A stretch of 64,000 nucleotides of DNA. Source: Aporhodopirellula rubra (lineage in GTDB: Bacteria > Planctomycetota > Planctomycetia > Pirellulales > Pirellulaceae). Each line of letters starts with the position of its first letter. Position 1 is the first letter of the stretch. The stretch lies in contig NZ_JACHXU010000022.1 of assembly GCF_014192335.1 (NCBI RefSeq), forward strand, positions 1 to 64,000. Direction: 5' to 3'. The notes under the pieces were generated by a model, which saw only the letters and a program-made list of their open reading frames with translations, was not told the DNA's origin and did not search any database. Shown here piece by piece: positions 59,017 to 64,000 of this stretch. A program made the translations under genes and the position numbers.

Positions 59017-59355
59017 TACGCCATCAATACGGACGGGCGAGGCCGGATCTCGACACGCAGGTGTCTCTTTTTCGGACAATGTCATGGGGAAGCGACGTCC
59101 GTTGCACAGGGGGAGACTCAAATCGGCTCGGCGTACCAACGCCTGATTAGAGCAAATCACGGAGACGCCGGAGTGGCAGACGCCTCGCGCTGCGAGATTT
59201 CGAATCGGGCCACCAGTCGGTTGCCTGCCGAAAAAGTTGCTGGCGCCGGTAAGATGGGTTAGTTTCTTCCACCCTCGCCCTTCGCTAACCGGACGCAATC
59301 ATCCGCGGCGGCTGATCCCAACCTGCCCCCGTTCAACCTTCCTTCGGATCCCCCC
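59017..59355. other. Divergent region between sigma factor and sulfatase genes
   Basis: About 340 bases; no gene. If the sigma factor recognises its own promoter, matching boxes should occur here facing both ways, but I could not identify a repeated pair by eye. Confidence 0.35.
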
Positions 59356-61188
59356 ATGTCCCGAATCACCAATTTGGCAATCTGTGTTGCCGCGTTTGCG
59401 ATCACGCTCGGCTCACCGCGTCTTTTGACCGTCGCTTCGGCCGCCGACGACCCGCCGCCGAACGTGTTAGTGATCCTAACCGACGACCAAGGATGGGGGG
59501 ATTTGAGTTTGCACGGGAATCCCAATCTGCAAACACCGAACATTGATTCACTCGCTCGGGACGGTGCCAACATCAAGAACTTTTACGTCTGCGCGGTATG
59601 CTCGCCCACCCGTGCCGAATTCTTGACCGGTCGCTATCACACCCGCATGGGCGTCTACAGCACATCGCAGGGCGGCGAACGATTTGATCTCGCTGAACGC
59701 ACGATCGGGCAGGCATTTAGCGACGCGGGATATCAAACCGCCGCATACGGCAAATGGCACTCGGGAATGCAAGCTCCCTACCATCCGAACTCACGTGGTT
59801 TCGGAGACTTCTACGGGTTCTGCAGCGGACACTGGGGTAACTACTTTTCGCCCATTCTCGAACACAACGGAAAGACCGTTCATGGGAATGGGTTTATCAC
59901 CAACGATCTCACCGATCATGCGATTGAGTTCATTCGCGGCCATCGCGAAGCTCCGTTCTTCGTTTACCTGCCGCTGAACACTCCACACGCGCCGATGCAG
60001 GTTCCCGACGAAGATTGGAAACCGTTCTCCGACAAAGAACTCGTTCCTGACCCGCGTCCTGAGAACGCGAAGCGACAAAAGCTCGACCACACGCGTGCAG
60101 CATTAGCTCTGTGCGAGAACATCGATCGCAATGTCGGTCGAATTTTGGAAACGCTCGATTCACTTGCCATCGCCGATGAAACGATCGTCGTGTTCTTTTG
60201 TGATAACGGTCCCAACGGCTACCGTTTCAACGGCGGACTGCGGGGCGTCAAAGGTTCTGTGTTCGAGGGAGGCCTGCGCTCGCCATGTCTTGTTCGCTGG
60301 CCTGCACAAATTCCCGCCGGCACGGAAGTGGAATCCGTTGCCGGTGCGGTTGATTTGTTGCCGACGCTGACGCAACTCGCAGGAGTTGAAATCAGTGCGA
60401 CTGCCGGGCCTCTCGACGGTGTCTCATTTGCCGACCAACTGAGCGATGAATCACAGGAAACAAACGAAGCCTCACCGACGAAGCGTTTGCTCTTTTCGTC
60501 ATGGAAAGGTCGGTCGTCGGTGCGATCGCAACGATTTCGATACCACCTCAACGGAACGATGTACGAAATCGCGAGCGACCCGGGCGAGCAGATTGATGTA
60601 TCGAAAAAGTATCCCAACGTTGCTGCCCGTTTGAAGAATCAACTCGAGCGATGGCGAGACGAAACCAACGCGGGTGCCTCACCGTCGGAAAGCGAACCCG
60701 TCTTTGCCGTCGGACACCCCGATGCACAGTGGACGCAATTGCCCGTTCGCGACGCGACGTCGTCCGGCAGCATTCGCCGAAGCAGCCGACATCCCAACAG
60801 CACTTACTTCTTCGATTGGACTGACTCGAAAGATACGATCGATTGGAATGTCGACGTCGTCGCAGGCGGAACGTTCGAGGTTCAACTGTGGTACGCGTGC
60901 GATGAAACCGCCCTTGGTACCGAGTTGGAATTGTCGTTTGAAGCCGATGGGCATTTGATTGGCGAACCAACAAAGGCGCGAGTCAGCCAAGTCACTCCAT
61001 CGGGATTTGTCGCCGTCGAGTTTGACCGAGCACCACGCACCGAGGGGTACGAGAAAGATTGGCGACCGATGTCACTCGGCACGATTCGATTACCCGAGGC
61101 GGGCGGCACGCTGCGGCTGCGTGCGCCCGATATCCAAGGTGAGACGGGCGTCGAAGTGCGATTGATGGTTTTGCGTCGCGACTCGTAA
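59356..61188 (+). CDS. Type I sulfatase with C-terminal CBM-like domain
   Basis: A protein of 610 residues with a signal peptide (MSRITNLAICVAAFAITLGS, cleavage near ASAA). Core motifs: PPNVLVILTDDQGWGDLSLH, VCSPTRAEFLTGRYHTRMGV with the formylglycine Cys at about 82, YGKWHSGMQAPYHP, VVFFCDNGPNGYRFNGGLRG and MYEIASDPGEQIDVSKKYPN. The region after about residue 470 is a beta-sandwich (STYFFDWTDSKDTIDWNVDV, GTFEVQLWYACDETALGTEL) that may bind sugar. It is divergent from the ECF sigma gene, so it is a candidate member of that regulon. Confidence 0.93.
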   Translation: MSRITNLAICVAAFAITLGSPRLLTVASAADDPPPNVLVILTDDQGWGDLSLHGNPNLQTPNIDSLARDGANIKNFYVCAVCSPTRAEFLTGRYHTRMGVYSTSQGGERFDLAERTIGQAFSDAGYQTAAYGKWHSGMQAPYHPNSRGFGDFYGFCSGHWGNYFSPILEHNGKTVHGNGFITNDLTDHAIEFIRGHREAPFFVYLPLNTPHAPMQVPDEDWKPFSDKELVPDPRPENAKRQKLDHTRAALALCENIDRNVGRILETLDSLAIADETIVVFFCDNGPNGYRFNGGLRGVKGSVFEGGLRSPCLVRWPAQIPAGTEVESVAGAVDLLPTLTQLAGVEISATAGPLDGVSFADQLSDESQETNEASPTKRLLFSSWKGRSSVRSQRFRYHLNGTMYEIASDPGEQIDVSKKYPNVAARLKNQLERWRDETNAGASPSESEPVFAVGHPDAQWTQLPVRDATSSGSIRRSSRHPNSTYFFDWTDSKDTIDWNVDVVAGGTFEVQLWYACDETALGTELELSFEADGHLIGEPTKARVSQVTPSGFVAVEFDRAPRTEGYEKDWRPMSLGTIRLPEAGGTLRLRAPDIQGETGVEVRLMVLRRDS

Positions 61189-61219
61189 CAGACGTGATCG
61201 ACGAAGGGATAATCAGTCG

Positions 61220-61660
61220 CTACGCGTCGCTCGATAAATCCAAGCCGCCGCCTTGCGGACGCGGTTTCACGCTGCCTCCGTAACCCGCAGCGGCGCGACG
61301 AGCTCCGTCACCCCTGACGAGTTGTTCGCCGATCTCATCGCGACTCGTCGTCAGTGTTTCCTGACACTTCGCTTCGCGAGCGAGCAACTCCTGATGCATC
61401 GAGTTACAGGCTTCGTTTCGCTCTCGATACACATCAGAGAACGAGGGCCGGGTCGCGAACGAATCAAAGTCCCGTTTGAATTGATCGGACAACGAAACGA
61501 ACTCTTCGATCAAACGTTGTTTGACCCCGAGGATTCGCATCAGCTCGTTCATGTGTCCCTGTTCGATCGTCGCTTCTTGCTGGGTCGTCAGTTCGAGCAG
61601 CACCGTCAATTGCTGGTGTCGGGTGTCGATCGTTTGCTCTAGCTCTGCGATGGTTGCCAT
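61220..61660 (-). CDS. FlgN-like coiled-coil protein
   Basis: A protein of 146 residues. The first 110 form long charged helices with heptad-like Leu/Ile spacing (MATIAELEQTIDTRHQQLTV, LTTQQEATIEQGHMNELMRI, LGVKQRLIEEFVSLSDQFKR), as in FlgN/FliT-type flagellar export chaperones. The C-terminal tail is Gly/Arg-rich (GDGARRAAAGYGGSVKPRPQ). No flagellar gene is nearby, so the chaperone role is tentative. It converges on the preceding sulfatase gene with only about 30 bases between the stops. Confidence 0.55.
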   Translation of the reverse strand: MATIAELEQTIDTRHQQLTVLLELTTQQEATIEQGHMNELMRILGVKQRLIEEFVSLSDQFKRDFDSFATRPSFSDVYRERNEACNSMHQELLAREAKCQETLTTSRDEIGEQLVRGDGARRAAAGYGGSVKPRPQGGGLDLSSDA

Positions 61661-61733
61661 CGTTTGGCTCTCCAGAAATGCGTGATCACGACGAGGGTGT
61701 GGACGGCAGGATAACGCCTCGCCGCCTCAGACC

Positions 61734-63221
61734 TCAATACGCTTCGGGCTGTTTCCAGAAAACAAGCATTGTTCGGGCGAGGATCCGGAGATCGAGCAAC
61801 AACGACCACGTGCGGATGTACTGATGATCGAATTCGACGCGCTTTTGCATCTTATCGAGCGTTTCGGTTTCGCCACGACAACCGCTGACTTGGGCCAATC
61901 CGGTGATTCCCGGTTTGACTTTGTGACGCATCATGTAGCCGCGGATCAGTCCCCGGTATTGCTCATTGTGGGCACTCGCGTGGGGCCGTGGGCCGACGAG
62001 GCTCATTGTTCCTTCAATAACGTTGAACAATTGGGGTAGTTCATCCAAACTCGTCCGACGCAAGATTCCGCCCACACGGGTGATGCGTGGATCGTTAGCT
62101 GTGGCCTGTTTGACCACAGGACCGTCATCGCAGACTCGCATCGACCGGAACTTCCAAACACGAATTTCTTGACCATCCAAACCGTATCGTCGTTGACGGA
62201 AAAAGACGGGGCCCGGGGACGTGACCTTGACCAACAAAGCGATCAAGCAGAACGGAATCGAAATCACGATCAATCCGGAAATCGCGATCACTAAATCGGC
62301 CACCCGTTTGGCCGCACCATCGATTCCGAATAACGGATTCTCAAACACGCTGACCGCCGGTAGTCCGCCAACCTGAGTCCAACGCGAATGCAACAACTCG
62401 AATACAAAGAAGTCGGGAACGATGTAGACCGACGCCGTTGAATCACTGAGTTCGTCGAGCAGAAACCGAATCCGTTTTTCGGCACGCATTGGCAGGGTGA
62501 TCAACACGGTTTCGACTTCGCCAGAGCGTGCCGCGGCAACGAGATCATTCAAACTGCCATGCAACAACGCCGGTGACGACTCGTCGAGTTCCTCGGCGCC
62601 GGGGGCTCCCTCGATATCCGCGATCAGACGGTCGGAACTGCGGTCGTCATAAAAGCCTGCGAATTGCAATCCGAGCGCCGGTTCGTTTTCCACGTTCAGT
62701 TTCGTTTGCTGACCGAGTTGATTCCAGCCCGCGATCGCGACGCGACGCGATCCGATCCCGCGGCGCAGCAATCCGACTTGGACGATACGCAAACACATCC
62801 GCGTCAGTCCGATCAGGGCGGGGCTCGTCATCACCCATGCAAACATCACGCTGCGCGCAAACTGCTCACCGTAACGAGTCACAAACGCGGCCACCGCGAG
62901 TACAAAAACGGTCAGCGCCCACGTCGTCATGATGCTGACGATTTCGCCATCGACCGTGATCTGTTGGTCGGGACGTTGCAAACCGGTCAGTTTGCTGCTC
63001 AGGAAGAAAACAATAATAGCGAGCAAGCCCATCGCCCAGGCTGCGTCGTCGACGTAACCTCGCGCGAACATTTTCACCGCGATCAATGCGGCCATGATCG
63101 ATGCGGCGTCAAGAAGTGGTTGCAAAAACTCGAACCAGTGGCGTCCTCCCATGATCGATGTGGAGGGACGCGAACCCACCGACGGGGATAGCGATGGGGT
63201 GGCCGTAGGAGTCGAAGCCAT
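61734..63221 (-). CDS. Polyprenyl-phosphate glycosylphosphotransferase (WcaJ/PssY type)
   Basis: A protein of 495 residues from the ATG at 63221. It transfers a hexose-1-phosphate to undecaprenyl phosphate to start exopolysaccharide synthesis at the cytoplasmic membrane. Four N-terminal helices ([38 protein letters not shown] and others) are followed by a Rossmann-like part ([20 protein letters not shown]), a fifth hydrophobic helix ([20 protein letters not shown]) and the catalytic Bac_transf domain: [49 protein letters not shown] and SLVGPRPHA. It ends in the usual [16 protein letters not shown]. Confidence 0.93.
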   Translation of the reverse strand: MASTPTATPSLSPSVGSRPSTSIMGGRHWFEFLQPLLDAASIMAALIAVKMFARGYVDDAAWAMGLLAIIVFFLSSKLTGLQRPDQQITVDGEIVSIMTTWALTVFVLAVAAFVTRYGEQFARSVMFAWVMTSPALIGLTRMCLRIVQVGLLRRGIGSRRVAIAGWNQLGQQTKLNVENEPALGLQFAGFYDDRSSDRLIADIEGAPGAEELDESSPALLHGSLNDLVAAARSGEVETVLITLPMRAEKRIRFLLDELSDSTASVYIVPDFFVFELLHSRWTQVGGLPAVSVFENPLFGIDGAAKRVADLVIAISGLIVISIPFCLIALLVKVTSPGPVFFRQRRYGLDGQEIRVWKFRSMRVCDDGPVVKQATANDPRITRVGGILRRTSLDELPQLFNVIEGTMSLVGPRPHASAHNEQYRGLIRGYMMRHKVKPGITGLAQVSGCRGETETLDKMQKRVEFDHQYIRTWSLLLDLRILARTMLVFWKQPEAY

Positions 63222-63271
63222 GGTGAACAAAAAGCAATGCGTGCGGGAACAGTTTGATGGACTGCACTACC

Positions 63272-64000
63272 CTAGGTCGTAAAACCCTCCGTCCAATCCA
63301 TTCCCAAGTCCAGTGAGGTGGCTTGGTGCGTCAATGCTCCACTGCTGATTCGGTCCACACCGGTCGCAGCAACGGTAGCGATCGTGTCGATATTGATGTT
63401 CCCGGACGCCTCCAGTTCGACGCTCACGCCCGCGGCGTCCCGAGCGGCCACGGCGGTTCGTAAATCGTCGAGCGAGAAGTTATCCAGCAGGATGATGTCG
63501 ATGCCCGTATAGAGAACTTGCTCGAACTGCCCCAACCCGTCGACTTCGATTTCAACAATCGACGGTGCGACCAACTGGTTCATCAATCCGCCCCGCATCG
63601 CCACCGCCCTCTGGGCTGCTTCCGCCGCGGTGAGTCGGTTACCCACGACCGGTTTGCTTGTTGTTGGGTCGCTCGTCATTGCGTCGCTTGTCGTTTGGTC
63701 ACTCGTTTGTTGAGATCGGCCGAGCGCGAGATGGTTGTCTTTGATCAGGAAACCGTCGAACAGTCCGGTCCGGTGGTTGTGCCCGCCGCCGCATCGGACC
63801 GCGTACTTTTCCAAACGTCGCATCCCCGGCGTCGTTTTTCGCGTGTCATAAAGACGAGCGGACGTGCCCGCGATCAGATCGACATACCGACGTGTCATCG
63901 TCGCGATGCCGCACAATCGCGACAGCAGATTCAACGTCACCCGTTCGCTCGTCAATAGATCGCGAGCCGAACCCGACAGACGAACCAGCGGTGTCCCCGG
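63272..64000 (-). CDS. nadC: Nicotinate-nucleotide pyrophosphorylase (carboxylating), cut by window end
   Basis: The frame runs out of the right edge, so the N-terminal part is missing. NadC converts quinolinate and PRPP to nicotinate mononucleotide in NAD synthesis. Visible blocks are SGSARDLLTSERVTLNLLSR, RKTTPGMRRLEKYAVRCGGG, HNHRTGLFDGFLIKDNHLAL, APSIVEIEVDGLGQF, IDIILLDNFS and VELEASGNINIDTIATVAAT. Between DNHLAL and VGNRLTAAEAA there is an extra Thr/Ser/Asp-rich stretch (QTSDQTTSDAMTSDPTTSK) absent from typical NadC proteins, in a surface loop. Otherwise the domain is normal. Confidence 0.94.
   Translation of the reverse strand, partial: PGTPLVRLSGSARDLLTSERVTLNLLSRLCGIATMTRRYVDLIAGTSARLYDTRKTTPGMRRLEKYAVRCGGGHNHRTGLFDGFLIKDNHLALGRSQQTSDQTTSDAMTSDPTTSKPVVGNRLTAAEAAQRAVAMRGGLMNQLVAPSIVEIEVDGLGQFEQVLYTGIDIILLDNFSLDDLRTAVAARDAAGVSVELEASGNINIDTIATVAATGVDRISSGALTHQATSLDLGMDWTEGFTT

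Overview
The window looks like chromosomal DNA of a marine planctomycete of the Rhodopirellula/Pirellulaceae type. I infer this from protein families that expand together only in that group: five intact type I sulfatases plus two decayed ones, two DUF1559 proteins with pilin-like N-termini, two DUF1552/DUF1592 pairs, a 'PVC-type' haem-binding dehydrogenase, and an ECF sigma/FecR pair. The taxon is inferred from gene content; no rRNA or tRNA gene was recognised.

Layout. 1-5.1 kb is an accessory stretch: the end of an IS30-type transposase, small membrane or hypothetical proteins, a complete IS110-type transposase gene and a membrane-protein fragment beside it. 5.6-7.9 kb holds a secreted hypothetical protein and then eight tandem copies of a 115-117 bp unit with two conserved hairpins per unit, the most striking non-coding structure here. 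7.9-19.4 kb is a plus-strand carbohydrate cluster: two GH117-like proteins, a possible 52-residue ORF, a GH86-like enzyme, a sulfatase, a GH116-like enzyme, a SASA-type esterase and a GH97 enzyme. It ends in a decayed sulfatase. I read the set as a red-algal galactan (agar/porphyran) degradation locus.

20-29.5 kb: a hypothetical protein, a frameshifted zinc dehydrogenase, an atypical DUF1559 protein, glycogen branching enzyme GlgB, and a minus-strand DUF1592-DUF1552 pair. 29.7-36.4 kb is a cell-surface polysaccharide block: a WecA-like transferase coupled to an O-antigen-ligase-like protein with C-terminal repeats, a TPR plus beta-barrel protein, and a very unusual Gln/Ala-rich exported protein. 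36.7-48.5 kb: small proteins, two minus-strand sulfatases, a second DUF1552-DUF1592 pair (plus strand, reversed gene order), and a 1023-residue haem/dehydrogenase protein with its domains in permuted order.

49-59 kb is mostly minus strand: a DUF1559 protein with a small lipoprotein, a GH2-GH43 fusion, a sulfatase with a C-terminal beta-sandwich, a sulfatase remnant, a FecR-like protein and its ECF sigma factor. A divergent sulfatase follows. The window closes with a coiled-coil (FlgN-like) protein, a polyprenyl-phosphate sugar transferase and a truncated nadC.

How it fits together: most genes encode exported enzymes that desulfate and hydrolyse complex algal glycans, with probable dedicated regulation (sigma/FecR), alongside machinery for the cell's own surface glycans.
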